A stretch of 64,000 nucleotides of DNA from the NCBI GenBank assembly GCA_018350325.1, contig JAEVLN010000004.1, forward strand, positions 3,596,001 to 3,660,000, given 5' to 3'. The first letter of the stretch is position 1. Every line of letters starts with the position of its first letter. This DNA is from Globodera rostochiensis. Lineage: Eukaryota > Nematoda > Chromadorea > Rhabditida > Heteroderidae. The notes beneath the pieces were generated by a model. It had not been told where the DNA came from. It was given only the letters and a program-made list of their open reading frames with translations, and ran no database searches. Both the position numbers and the translations under genes were made by a program. Positions 47,581-59,387 of the stretch are shown in pieces.

Positions 47581-48623
47581 AGGGAATTGGATGATTGGGA
47601 GAAAGTTATGGAAAAGAACAAATAAACAAATCGGGTGGGGGAAAAAATATTGGGAATAAATGTTCAGTCAGAAATGTCGCCGAAGGCGTCATTGTCGGGC
47701 GCATAAGGCAACGAACGGGAGGGGCGTTTGGGATCGTTTAGGGAAACTGAGCTTCATCCATTTTTTTGCGAGTGTTTCGCAGGTTTCGGATAGGCCAAGC
47801 CCTCTGTTCCATCAATGCTTTTGCACTTTAGTGGTTTTGGCATAAGGGAGGGTGAGGGGAGGGGGCCCTCGAGGGGCCTTCCTCTCATAGTCAGTGAGGG
47901 GGGGGGGGGGGGAACTCACCGGGAGGAGGGGGCCTTCCTCTCTCCGGTGGGGGGGGGGGGGGGGTCCCTCTCCTCTGAGCCCTCACCGACCTTATGGGCT
48001 CTATTCCTCCTCCCCCTCCTCAGCCATTGTCCGAAGCGCTGCGTTCCCTCCCCGTTGTCCCAGTCGCTGTTGTCATTGCCCTGAGCCAAATCGGCCCAAA
48101 ACGGCATTGCCGCCGGCATTCGCGTTATTTCAGGCCCTAATAATACTCGGTTCAGGCACATTTTATTTCAATCTTTGGTTACTGAATATTCGGTGAGGGC
48201 TTTTAGTAAAATTAAAAATGATTTAGAGCGAAATTGGGAAGAAAATGCAATTTGAAATTTAGACAGCTTAAATACGCGTCGACGATGTGGTGGTGTGTGT
48301 GTTGTTTGCGTTGCGGTGGCCATGTCAGCTGCGTTAAGGGTGGTGGAGGAGGAGGAGGAGGAGGAAGGACCGCCCCCGGGGAAAGCAACAAAAAATATTC
48401 CCATTGGACCGGTTCCTCATCCAGCTCTTACCTAACCAAGGCCCAAACAAAAAATAAAATAAAAAACTGTTTTTGAGTCCTCTTCCAATCAAGGTCACAT
48501 TGCGCCCAAAAAAGTGTGTGAATGACAAAGAGTGAGTAGGGGAAATTTCGCCCGCCGCATTTATAGGTGGGGCGACGCTTTGGGGGACGGAAGGACCGCC
48601 CGCCCCCGGCCAAAAGTCAGTCA

Positions 48624-48627
<4 letters not shown>

Positions 48628-48690
<63 letters not shown>
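48628..48690. repeat. 63-nt poly-G tract
   Basis: Uninterrupted G from 48628 to 48690. May reflect a real homopolymer or an assembly estimate. Confidence 0.9.
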
Positions 48691-50607
48691 CGGGGAGTGT
48701 TCGCTGGCCTCCCCCCCGCCCATCCATCGCCCGACATTTGTTGTCGTTGGGCGGCGCATTCGCTCTCCCCCATTCATCGTTTTGCAACGGGTGCATGTGG
48801 AGTTCACGTGCACAACGGACGGATGGCCCCGAGGGTAAAAGGACAAAAAAGACTGGCCGACGAAAGGCCTTTTGCAAGGCCCCAGCTTCAACCCCCCGCT
48901 GCACACCCATCGAATGGTGATCGATATCAAAAAAATGGTGGAGTGTCCTTTGAACGAGGGGAGGGAAGGAATTCATCACTTTTCTAAATGGTTTTGGCCC
49001 GCCCAAACAGACTTTTTGGGATTTGGTGAATTCCGTCATGCTTATTTCGTTAAATTTCGTATTGAGCATAGCCCAAAACAATTGGTGATAAGTATGTTAT
49101 GCCTACAAGCAATATGAAATTTTGAGTCCTTATTTTGAAGGTTCCAAAAGCATCTCGGGCACACAAACAGAATTAGGCAACTCTCCCGAGCAATTTGTGA
49201 AGACACGTGCCCTCGACTGTTTGAGTGTCGGTCACATTTTATTTTTTATGCCCGGCAGGGGAGAACAAATAAATATTTTCGTTCACCGATCAGCTGATGG
49301 CGGGGGATTCCGAACCCACGTGCCCCCTCCCCCAAGGGTATCGGGGCAACCAACCGATGCCAAATCCAATTTAATGCACAAGCTGAAGGGGGGGGGGGGT
49401 CACATTTCTCCCAATTCTCGAGGCCATGCGATATTTCCCGAGGCAGACAAATAAACAGACAGAAAACATAAACATAAACACCCCCAAGGCGTGTGGAGAT
49501 AATGAGGATCACATTTATCAATTTAAATTCGCACCAAAAATTCATTTATTCGTTTAAAATACCGCGTGAGAGTGCCGCGTTTGGCGAGTCAAAGTCAACA
49601 TTTTGGGAGGGCCTTATCAGTTCGATTGCCGTCTAATTCAAATTCTTGGGCCAACCGATCGATTCGACGGCCAATTTAAATGTTGTCACAAGCGAAAGAA
49701 AGGAAACGAAAAGCCAATCAATTCCCCAATTTGTTATTGTCTTTAGGCTCAAATTAGCCAAATTAAACCGGGCAAAAAATGGAAAAACATTGTCATTTCG
49801 AAAACGTAAAGAATTTCCCGAGAGAGATTGATCCAATCGCTTTCTTAAGGATGATCAGTAGATCGGTCAAATAATTCGATCATTTATGGTAAAGACAGTA
49901 TTTTTAGCTGAGGACGACAAAAATAAAATTTTATTCAGAATTAGTTTTTTGTCAAAGGGACAAACATACGCCCCTAACTACAGTTAAGGGGACAAAAGAC
50001 ACCAAACTGGTTATGAAAGGTATCTCCCATCAGGATGTCCCTAATCGACGATAATTAGTCAAAGTCGAAACAACTGAACGGATCATCAAGATGACCTGAC
50101 TCGGCCCCGTTACGCTATAAAGAGTTTTTGGTACAAAAAATACCCCCCCCCCCCCCCCCCCCTCTTGCAAAACGTCAGCAGGTGACCGACCGACCGACCA
50201 ACCAATAACAACTGTCGTCGTTGTCGTTGTGTTTGGGTGGTGCTGGATTGTGAGCCCCGAGGGGTCTATGAAATGCACGTGAATTTCCCGATGGAAACGC
50301 CGGAGGGACAAAAGGGCTAAAAGAGCACCACACACTCTCCTCGCCCGAATGGTGGCGGCGGTGGGGTGAGGGTGAGGGGGGGGGGGGTCGGGGGGATGAA
50401 CAAACAATTTCTGGAAAAGGAAAGAGACGGTGGCGGTGGGGAGGAAGAAGAGGATGAATGAAGTCGGTCGGATGATGAGAAGAGTAATTTTGGGGGAAAC
50501 ATAGAGCGGGGGGAAGGAGGAATAGAGTTTAAGTAAGAAAGAGAGCAACATAAAGCAGAGAAAAGAGAGAAAAAGAGTATGAAAGAGAAAAAAGAAAATA
50601 GATATTT

Positions 50608-50640
50608 TGGCTTACGGCGCAAATGTCGATTTTGGCCAGA
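50608..50640. repeat. Solo fragment related to the MULE end repeat
   Basis: Reads ggcttacggcgcaaatgtcg then attttggcc. It differs by two bases from the ggcttgcggcgcaaatgtct and attttggc words of the 54.7-56.4 kb element. Confidence 0.55.
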
Positions 50641-51903
50641 GCTAGCGCTTTAGCGGCCGTTTTTAGTCTTATTTTAAGATTCTGAGGGGGCGGGGGGGGG
50701 GTCGGCGGTGCCGCTAAGCGCCGCTGAGAAATTTGAATTTTTGACGGAATTTGTTAAGAAAATGGTCGCGGAATTTTGCTTCGTTTGGGCGCAGGGGCTG
50801 AATTTAAATATTAATTAAAGAATTCGCTTTGATTTTTCTTAGCCCTTTCAGAAGGCCCCGGGGGGGGCCACACATCGCATTAATTAGGCAATGTAAGCGG
50901 CGGGCGGGGAAAGGGGCGGCAAAACTCCCAGGCCTTTGCCCCCCCCGGCGCCTTTTTTCGCTTATCGTCTCAATTTTGTGGGCGGATTTGTCTCTGCTGT
51001 TGAAGACGCCCGAGGGGAAGCGTAATTTGGTTGGTTTAAAATGAATTGGGCTACGGAAAACTTTGTAATTTATATAATACACAAAAGGGCGGCGGCGGGG
51101 GCGGGTGCACGCGCTGTTCACGTGCATTCCCTCAGCCCCCCCCCCCCAAAGACTGGGGGGGGGGGAATAAGAAACGGCATTTATTCGCATCCAAAATATG
51201 GGAAATAAACACTTTGCTGGAATTGTGAGAGGGAAACATAAAAGATGATAAATTTGGAAATTTTGCAGAGGGAACGGCAATCATACGGAATTTTATTGAT
51301 TTGAATTTTGGCATTTGTGACACAGCGACGAAACAATTTTAGAAATCTAATTTGTAAGTGCGTAACATTTTAAAAGATTAATTAACGAAAGTAAATCCGG
51401 CACTGATCAGTGATCACCAAAGCCAAATCGACGACAAATGAATCAGCGGCTCTTCTGCCAAATTAAACCAAAGAGCAACATTCAAAAAGCACGGGGTTCA
51501 CTTCATTTGATCACTTCGATGTTTTGCTAAAATGTTTTCAATTGTCCAAAGATTATTCGTTTGTCGTCCAATTGTCCAGCAGTGCACTTTTGTCCCAGCC
51601 TTTTTTTGATTTGTTAGCGAAGAATCCCTTCAATTTCGCCATTCCAATTTGGCGCCTTAATCGACGAGTTTCCATGTCAACCATTGGAAAGTTTATTCGG
51701 TAAATATTATTTTATTTGGCTGGCACAAAGTGTCGAACAAAAAAATTGTCGGGTGAAAATGCCATCGACGGCAGCGAAGGTGACGCTTTTGCATTGCCAT
51801 GTCAGCCAAACGATACAAAATTTCAACTTAAGAATCGAAAATTCATTTGTGGAGGGTTGCCTAAATAATTTGACAAAATTGCCAAAGCTTCTCCATTTAT
51901 TAA

Positions 51904-52576
51904 ATGAACATTAACCAGCCAATTAATGGCGGTTACGGTTTTGGAGGGTACGGTAACGGAATGATGTCGGCGGGTTACGGTGGTGCCGGAATGTACTCTT
52001 ACGGCATGGCAATGCCATTTGTGCACTTTGGCTCGGACGAATACATTCTTTTCGACTTTTGGCATCCCTTCGCGCCATTGGGCAAGTTTTGTTTTTTAGT
52101 CTTCATTAGCACAGAACCCAATGCAATTTTTGCTGATCAGGAATGGCAATGTCTTGCTTGTTCGTCCTTGTCATTGCCGCAGGTTTTGAGGCCATTCGAT
52201 GGTTCCGACACATTTGCGGAAGGCGAGCAGAGTTGGTGATGCCCAGCGATCAGACGCACAACAACGGCACTTTGTCCTCGGGCAACAATCCGATGATGTT
52301 GGCATTTGGCAACGTAAAGTAATAATTACCGTAAATCCATTTACATGGGTTTGGTTCGAGTTGCTAAAATGGTAAATGCCCTTAAGGGTCCGTTTTCGAG
52401 CTGCTGCCGTCGATGTGCTGTTGTACGGTGTTCAACTACTGATCAGTTATGCCCTGATGATCATTGTGATGACGTTGAACGGATGGCTGATTCTTTCCGT
52501 TGTAATAGGCCAAATAGTGGCCAAATTGCTTCTACGCCTAATTACTTTGGACTCAATGCCCCAGGGGAACAATTGA
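51904..52576 (+). CDS. CTR-family copper transporter (SLC31)
   Basis: Trimeric high-affinity Cu(I) importer of plasma or vesicle membranes. Three exons (51904-52081, 52141-52318, 52387-52576) sum to 546 nt, 181 aa. The N-terminus is Gly/Tyr/Met-rich (GYGNGMMSAGYGGAGMYSYG). TM1 follows FDFWHPFAPL (GMAMSCLFVLVIAAGFEAIR). The loop holds RRAELVMPSDQTH. TM2 has LLYGVQLLISYALMIIVMTL with the MxxxM copper-pathway motif. TM3 is GWLILSVVIGQIVAKLL, where the usual GxxxG is replaced by GxxxA. The first intron is GC-AG with a perfect gcaagt donor. A likely polyadenylation signal gaataaa is at about 52670. Confidence 0.9.
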
Positions 52577-54666
52577 AAGGGTTCGATTGAATTTCAAAGC
52601 GATTTTTTCTCTCTCTCTGTTATAATTCAGACATTTTCTGTATTTTTCGGCTAAAAACGTTAAAGGAAACGAATAAACTTTTATTTCACTGAAAAAGCGT
52701 TCCTTAATTATTAATTATTTTATTTATTTTTATGTTTTTGCCAAAATCCTTCGCAACATATTTTGGGAATAAGCAAAAATTATATTGACTCATCCCCCGG
52801 AAAATGCCAATTAGTGGGTTAATTTGTAAGGCTAAAATCGGGGGAATGTCTCCAACCCTCAAAAATGCGCCGTGCCTCCCCAAGGTCGCGCCGCGTTATC
52901 GGCCCGTCGATCTTTGTGAATGGACGGGGGGGGGGGGGCCAATTGCTGGTGAGGCGGGCAACAAACCGGCTCAGACCCCTCGGGGGATGGAGCAAAAGGG
53001 AGTCGCGCAGCTAAGGCCCACCCGTCGACCTTACCATCTTTAAAAAATCCGATTTCTCCGTTTTTCAACAAAACAACAACAAGGTGGCCTTATTATCTAG
53101 CACCCGGGGACACGGACACCGGTGTGCCGCCCAAGTCAAAAAGTTCGCTTTTCAAAAGACCAAACACCCAATTGCCCAAAGCAATAAGTGCCAAGAACCG
53201 TTCAGAATTTGCTGGAAATGCATTTGAATCCTTTGATATAAACAAATGGATTCTTCGCATAATTACATTCTTCAATTTGTTTTAGTCCATAGACACTTCG
53301 AATTGCGTAAGAAAAGGCTCGATGGAGGCCATCTGGTGAGGAACCAGTCGAAGAATGGGAGAAATCTTCCAGAAAAGTCCCCCCCCCCCGCCCAAAGCCG
53401 CCCGATCGCCCGCCGATCGCGCAATACAATCCTTGCAAATGCACTCCAAAGCCGACCAAATTAGCCCCCCCCCCGCCGCCAATAATCCACTTTTGGGCAG
53501 TCCGTCCATTCGATGTATTCGCAGCCTAATTCTGTGCGATGAAAAGCGCCCCTCCGGGCATTCGACTGATTAATCTGCCGGGCAAATTAGCCCGATCAGA
53601 GCGCCCATTTTCTTTTTCTTTGTCTCCAAACGAATTTTCCACTTGATCGGTTACGTAAAAAGAGTTTTGATCATAAACCCCAACGGTTGTTTAACTGTGC
53701 TTTACATTTAATCAAAGTATTTATTATTTTTGGTCATTTTGGCACCAAAATTCTAATTTCAGTCACAGAAGGTTTTACACATTCAGCACTTTCAGCGTAT
53801 GACTCAACATTTTGTTTTTATTCGACATGGCCATGAATGGAGGCAACGTTTTCATTAAAAGCGACAACTTTTCCGTACAAAAAGAGCGTCGGACGAAGAT
53901 TGGCCCATTCATTCATAAATATTCATCAAATTCATTCATTTTGGGCGGGGGGGGGGGGGAAGCAGCGCATGTCGAGAGAATTGGCAGGCCGGAATGTTGT
54001 ACATTCGTATAATGCTGGCTTATTCAAAGGTGCGAATATTCGCCTCCCCTCGGGGGCAATGTCATCCCCAAAACGGAATTTGCTTAGTTATCTCTGCTGA
54101 TTGCATCTGATCTTGATTAAGCATTGACCACCAAGTTGATGCTGTTTCGTTGTTCCCCTCCCAACTTCCGGAGACCACTTAGTGTCTCTGTTCAAACAAT
54201 CAAATGATTAATAAAATGTAGCCCCTTGGGCCATGATACCAAATGCCCTCGGGCAATTTGCGTGATATGGCCCTGGGGACATTCTTTGGGTTAATTGGAC
54301 TTGTGGAACCGTCGTGATGACGGAGAACAACAGCAGCAGCAGCAGCGGTGTGGCGGGCCTTTGCTGATGAGAACAAACAATTGTTTTTGTGCAAACAAAG
54401 GGCCCGCCCCTGCAGCCATTTCTCACCGATTTACCCCCCGAGGGACGAAAAACGTAAAACACAGCCAAACAACCCAACCCACGCGTACTCATTTGCTGCG
54501 CAAGTGCAATATTCAGAGGATTCTCTGTTTTGTTATGTACAGTAAAAGTTTTTTAATTTTAGCAAAAAATGCTCACTCAAACTCAAACTTTCTAAATTTT
54601 TAATCGAGTTGACCAAAAGCGGCTTTAAACCGGCCGCCTCGTTTTTTGGTTTTGGTTCGATTGGCA
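52577..54666. other. Intergenic, low-complexity
   Basis: No gene supported. G/C runs at 52927, 53380, 53465 and 53945; a CAG tract at 54330; several C-run/G-run palindromes. Confidence 0.5.
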
Positions 54667-55380
54667 GACATTTGCGCCGCGGACATTTGCGCCGCAGACA
54701 TTTGCGCCGCAGACATTTGCGCCGCAAGCCAAAATAGACATTTGCGCCGCAGACATTTGCGCCGAGACATTTGCGCCGCAAGCCAAAATAGACATTTGCG
54801 CCGCAGACATTTGCGCCGAGACATTTGCGCCGCGACATTTGCGCCGCAGACATTTGCGCCGCAAGCCAAAATAGACATTTGCGCCGGGACATTTGCGCCG
54901 CAGACATTTGCGCCGAGACATTTGCGCCGCGACATTTGCGCCGCAGACATTTGCGCCGCAAGCCAAAATAGACATTTGCGCCGGGACATTTGCGCCGCAG
55001 ACATTTGCGCCGCAAGCCAAAATAGACATTTGCGCCGCAAGCCAAAATAGACATTTGCGCCGCAGACATTTGCGCCGAGACATTTGCGCCGCGACATTTG
55101 CGCCGCAGACATTTGCGCCGCAAGCCAAAATAGACATTTGCGCCGGGACATTTGCGCCGCAGACATTTGCGCCGAGACATTTGCGCCGCGACATTTGCGC
55201 CGCAGACATTTGCGCCGCAAGCCAAAATAGACATTTGCGCCGGGACATTTGCGCCGCAGACATTTGCGCCGCAAGCCAAAATAGACATTTGCGCCGGGAC
55301 ATTTGCGCCGCAGACATTTGCGCCGCAGACATTTGCGCCGCAAGCCAAAATAGACATTTGCGCCGGGACATTTGCGCCGC
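54667..55380. repeat. Tandem array of gacatttgcgccgc units with spacer
   Basis: About 50 copies of a 12-14 bp unit (gacatttgcgccgc / gagacatttgcgccg), organised in higher-order blocks separated by aagccaaaata. Every frame translates to repeats, which is why long ORFs appear here. Confidence 0.92.
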
Positions 55381-55481
55381 AAAAATATAACAAAAAATTA
55401 AATCAAATAAAAAAACTCAAACAAATGCTTTTTCCGTGAATTGGCTTGCTGAAGGCCCAACCAGCACAATTTTTTCCAACA

Positions 55482-55669
55482 TTAATCGATCCAATTTTCT
55501 AATCCCTTTGCAGACATCCTATATTGGAGAGCCATCAAGTGACGAATTATAGTCGGGTTGTCCTTGTTAGGATTGTTATCATAATTTATAATAAGTGTAC
55601 GAATGGCCTCATCATTTTCAATATATGTTTTTGGTCTTTTTGTACCTAAACCTCGAGTTGGATCGATTA
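55482..55669 (-). pseudogene. Inverted duplicate of the MULE transposase C-terminus
   Basis: Same reading as the plus-strand copy from IDPTRGLGTKRPKTYIEN to GLENWID and stop, on the minus strand; lacks the NALEGWH part. Confidence 0.75.
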
Positions 55670-55844
55670 TATGCATAAAAATTAACTCCGGCTAAAAGCA
55701 GACAAAATAATTTAAAAAATTCATCGGCAAAGCATTTGTTTGAGTTTTTTTTATTTGATTTAATTTTTTGTTATATTTTTGCGGCGCAAATGTCTGCGGC
55801 GCAAATGTCCCGGCGCAAATGTCTATTTTGGCTTGCGGCGCAAA

Positions 55845-56248
55845 ATGACTGGAACATGCATGATAACGCAATAGAAAATATGCAAAGAACAACAAATGCA
55901 CTGGAAGGATGGCACTATATTTTCAAAAAAAAATTTACTGTTCTCCACCCCCCTCTTTCTAAGTAATTAAATTTTTTTTTATAATTTAACATTAGTTACA
56001 GATTCATTAAAATGATGAAGGAGGAAGATGCTTATCAAGCTGATCGTTTACGTCCTTTTGAAATCGATCCAACTCGAGGTTTAGGTACAAAAAGACCAAA
56101 AACATATATTGAAAATGATGAGGCCATTCGTACACTTATTATAAATTATGATAACAATCCTAACAAGGACAACCCGACTATAATTCGTCACTTGATGGCT
56201 CTCCAATATAGGATGTCTGCAAAGGGATTAGAAAATTGGATCGATTAA
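55845..56248 (+). pseudogene. MULE transposase C-terminal fragment
   Basis: Reads NDWNMHDNAIENMQRTTNAL then EGWHYIFKKKF, the typical MULE C-terminal 'NN..EGWH..F' block, continuing through an intron (gtaatt ... gttacag, 55962-56000) into FIKMMKEEDAYQADRLRPFE, GTKRPKTYIENDEAIRTL and KGLENWID before the stop. No upstream DDE domain: the fragment begins directly at the repeat end. Confidence 0.7.
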
Positions 56249-56462
56249 TGTTGGAAAAAATTGTGCTGGTTGGGCCTTCAGCAAGCCAATTCACGGAAAA
56301 AGCATTTGTTTGAGTTTTTTTATTTGATTTAATTTTTTGTTATATTTCTGCGGCGCAAATGTCCCGGCGCAAATGTCTATTTTGGCTTGCGGCGCAAATG
56401 TCTGCGGCGCAAATGTCCGCGGCGCAAATGTCCTACCACGTGGTTCGGGTAACCGACCGTGA

Positions 56463-56645
56463 ACAAACCCCCCCCCCCACCCTCTCATTTTACTTTTGCT
56501 TGGAGGAAAGCAACTTCTCCCCCCCCCCCCCCTCCCCTCCCTTCCCCCCCCCCCCCCTCCCCCCCTCCCTCCCTTCCCTTCCCTTCCCCCCCCTCCTTTC
56601 CCCCCCCCCTTCCCCTCCTCTCCCCTCCCCGCCCCCCTCCGTCCC
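56463..56645. repeat. C-rich low-complexity tract
   Basis: C-runs interleaved with single t, no clear unit. Directly beside the transposon. Confidence 0.85.
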
Positions 56646-59387
56646 CCGAAGTACAAAAGGCTCCCCGTCGATGACATTTCGTCAAAATTTTATCACAGTT
56701 TTATCCACCCTCAATCCATCGAGCGAATCGTAAAAAGCGACAAAACATATGGAAAATGAGGGCCCGGGGGGAGGGGGGGGGGGGGGGATCCCCGCAGGGA
56801 AACGGGGGCAGTGAACGCCTTGTGGGGATTCGGGAAAATTTTAACCCGCATTTTTATGAAATCTAAATTCATTTTTTTCATAAACCTCAATGAAAGAGGC
56901 TTATCCCCGTCAGGGTCCTCCGATGCCCGACTCAAACTGCTGGCGGTCCTAGGCGGCTAAATCTTTCCCCCCGCATCGTCCGTTTATTTGACTTCCCCGC
57001 CGGTGATCTGATCAGATAGATCGAAGGTGCTCCGTGCGTTTGTGCTGCATAAAAAATTCCCGTCAATTACACTTTACAACCCCCGGAGGCGAGAGCCCCC
57101 CGCATCGGATGAATTTGTCCCCCGAGGGCCCAAAATTACATTTATACTGCCGTGCGGGCTGAATGGTCGGTCGGTGGCTGACCCAAAAACGAACGTTTCT
57201 CTTTTGGGATGGCGGAAGGATGAAACATTTATTATCCGTCCATTTGTCTTTATATTCCATCCAAAAGTTCCCCCGGTAATCAAACTTTGAATATCCAAAA
57301 TTATGGAAGGACTGACTGACCTCTGGACAGCAGCAAGTTCGAGCCGTGTCAGGACAAAATGGCCAAAAATTCTATTTTAATTGTTGATTAAAGCATATAT
57401 ATGTCAATTAGAGAATTCCCGGCTAGCATTTTGACCGTTTTTGGCGCCTGGGGTGGGAAGTTCCAAAAGTTTGAAGAGTTTATTTTGATAAAAATTTTCA
57501 CAAATTTCAGGAATTTCTTCTTTCGTAATTTTGTGCCAATTTTTTTGAGCATTTTGAAAGGAATTTGACGCCACGGACGGACGGACGAGCGATGGCGCCG
57601 TTCATCCCACAACTGGTCAGTGTAACAAAGTGGACCCGGCGAATAATAAATGAACTGCTTGAAGTGCTGGGAAAAACGCCTTTCTTTGGGAAATGCTTCC
57701 AAAAGTTGCGAAACATAAAAAAATAATACAAAAGTTTCAAATTCGTTGAAAATTTATATTTTTTCTGCTAAAAATTCATCAGAGAAAATTCCAAAGTTCT
57801 CTGAGGGAAAACGTCTTCTGCTGGAAGTCTCTCTTAATTGGCGTCATTTCCACTTAACCCCCCCCCCCCCCGCCGGATTTTCCCAGTCCCCCCCCCCCCA
57901 TTAGTGTCAGATTTCCCCCCCCCCCCCCCCCCCCCAAATCCATCCCAAAATCCGCCAATTTCACTCAAAAGTCGCCACTCTTCGGGAGAGATCCGCGCCA
58001 ATTGTTCAACTCACAAATCAAATTTTCAATTAAAAATACAAAACGTTTTTTAGGAAATTCGAGTTTCGATTAATTTTACCCCCCCCCCTCGGTTAAACCA
58101 CAGACAGGCAAAGAGACCCCCCCCCCCCTCATTTCAGCACAATTCCCCCCCGCCGCCCTACCTTCCCGATCACCCCATTTATTTGTGATTTAACTCATTT
58201 AACCTTCCAAAAAGCATCAACCCCTGCTCATCCCCAAAACATTTTCCCCCCCCATATCCAAAGTCCACCTGTGCTGTGCTCTCGCCTAATGCCCCGCAGG
58301 GGACGGACGCATTGGGGCGAGTCGGGGGGACGGGCGGACCGACGGACACACTCACTTCCGTCCCCCGGGGGGTCATTGTGTCCACCAAAAATCCATAATA
58401 ATTCATTCACATCTGTGGCGATGGATGTGTGCGTCATAGTCTCTCATAGCAACACGCCTCGAATTTTTGCATTTATGGTGTCAGGCGGAGAATTGGGGGG
58501 GGGGGGGGGCGGGCACCGTCCGTCCGCGCCGCCCCTTTCATCAAATGATTGTACACACACAGCACAGAGACTGATCAATGGCCAAAGCATTCATTGAAAA
58601 TTGATTTTGTTGTCCCAAAAAACGGTTCTCTAAAGACTTGAAAGGATTCATCGGACATTCGACCAAAATTTGCAAAAATTACTCAAATGCAAAAGCTCAA
58701 CCTTTCCCTAAAATGGTTTATTTTTTGTTTATCAAACTTTCCCAAATAGCGATAAAATGCCTAAAATTGCCAACTTTCTCCGGTCGCTTTTATTGGGTCC
58801 CATTTGCTTGCCTTGGGGGTTCTCAAGTTCGCTAACCCCCGAGCCCCCGTCACACTTTCATTGCCCCCCCCGGGGGGTTCTGCAGACGGAAAACCGGTTA
58901 CTATTCTGTGCCCAAAAATGCGCTCTTTCGCAGAATTTCGCTTTTTATGCAAAAAATAAACCCCCGGGGCAAAAGAAGCGCCAAAACATTAAAAAACAAC
59001 GCATATTTATTCTTTCGCTGTGTGTTCCCATGCATTAATCTCCCATTCTTCCCTAATATTTTATTTTTCGACGGTTTTTCAGACGGACGGGGGGCGGGGG
59101 GGGGGGGGTTTTTAATGAAAGAGAAGGTTGTTCCATTTCATTAAGCATTTCTCGACATTTATTTTTTTAATCCCTCCAAATCCCCCGAGGGTCCAAAATC
59201 CTCCAAAATCTGAAGGGCTCTCTTTCGCCGGGATTTCTCACCGGCGAAGTAGCCCTTCCACTGCGGGCCGATCTCTCCACCTGAAGTGCTCACTTCTAAA
59301 ACTGTGGGGGATCGGTCGTGACGATTAAATTAAATGCAAATTTAAAATAAAATAAATTTAAAAAATATATTTAAATTTCCCGCTTAG
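56646..59387. other. Gene-poor region upstream of ltd-1
   Basis: No confident gene. The minus-strand stretch 57510-57700 (frames reading FKQFIYYSPGPLCYTDQLW or RNFWKHFPKKG) is the only one with a codon-like look, but no family or start was found. C-runs at 57860-57935 and 58080-58150; palindromes at 57119, 58365, 58867 and 59185. Confidence 0.45.
59376..59387 (+). promoter_or_regulatory. Candidate SL trans-splice acceptor of ltd-1
   Basis: A pyrimidine tract and AG (atttcccgcttag) lie immediately before the ATG at 59388. Either an SL acceptor or the end of an upstream UTR intron. Confidence 0.45.

Larger units (their letters stand above)
47042..51903. other. 4.9-kb gene-poor region with G/C homopolymers
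   Basis: No confident gene apart from the weak candidate at 47285-47580. Contains a 63-nt G-run (48628), other G-runs at 47175, 47900, 47950 and 50380, C-runs at 50143 and 51138, and a fragment of the MULE-end repeat at about 50612. Confidence 0.5.
54667..56435. mobile_element. Rearranged MULE-type DNA transposon remnant
   Basis: The left side is a 714-bp tandem array (54667-55380). The right end has the same repeat inverted (about 56350-56432), and a further end copy lies at 55730-55850. Two arms, about 55381-55669 and 56063-56350, are near-identical in inverted orientation, so the DNA can fold back. The segment at 55845-56248 encodes a MULE transposase C-terminus on the plus strand, and the left arm holds the same C-terminus on minus. 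This looks like two copies nested or joined, both lacking the N-terminal transposase domains. Non-autonomous. Confidence 0.75.

Noticed and set aside
48334..49081. Frames with poly-Pro or poly-Gly across the 63-nt G-run
   Set aside because: Homopolymer artefact without coding support.
54533..55393. Minus-strand frames of up to 286 aa rich in CGANV / RRKC repeats, and matching plus-strand frames
   Set aside because: All arise from the short tandem unit being stop-free in every frame; no gene signals. Treated as transposon-end array.
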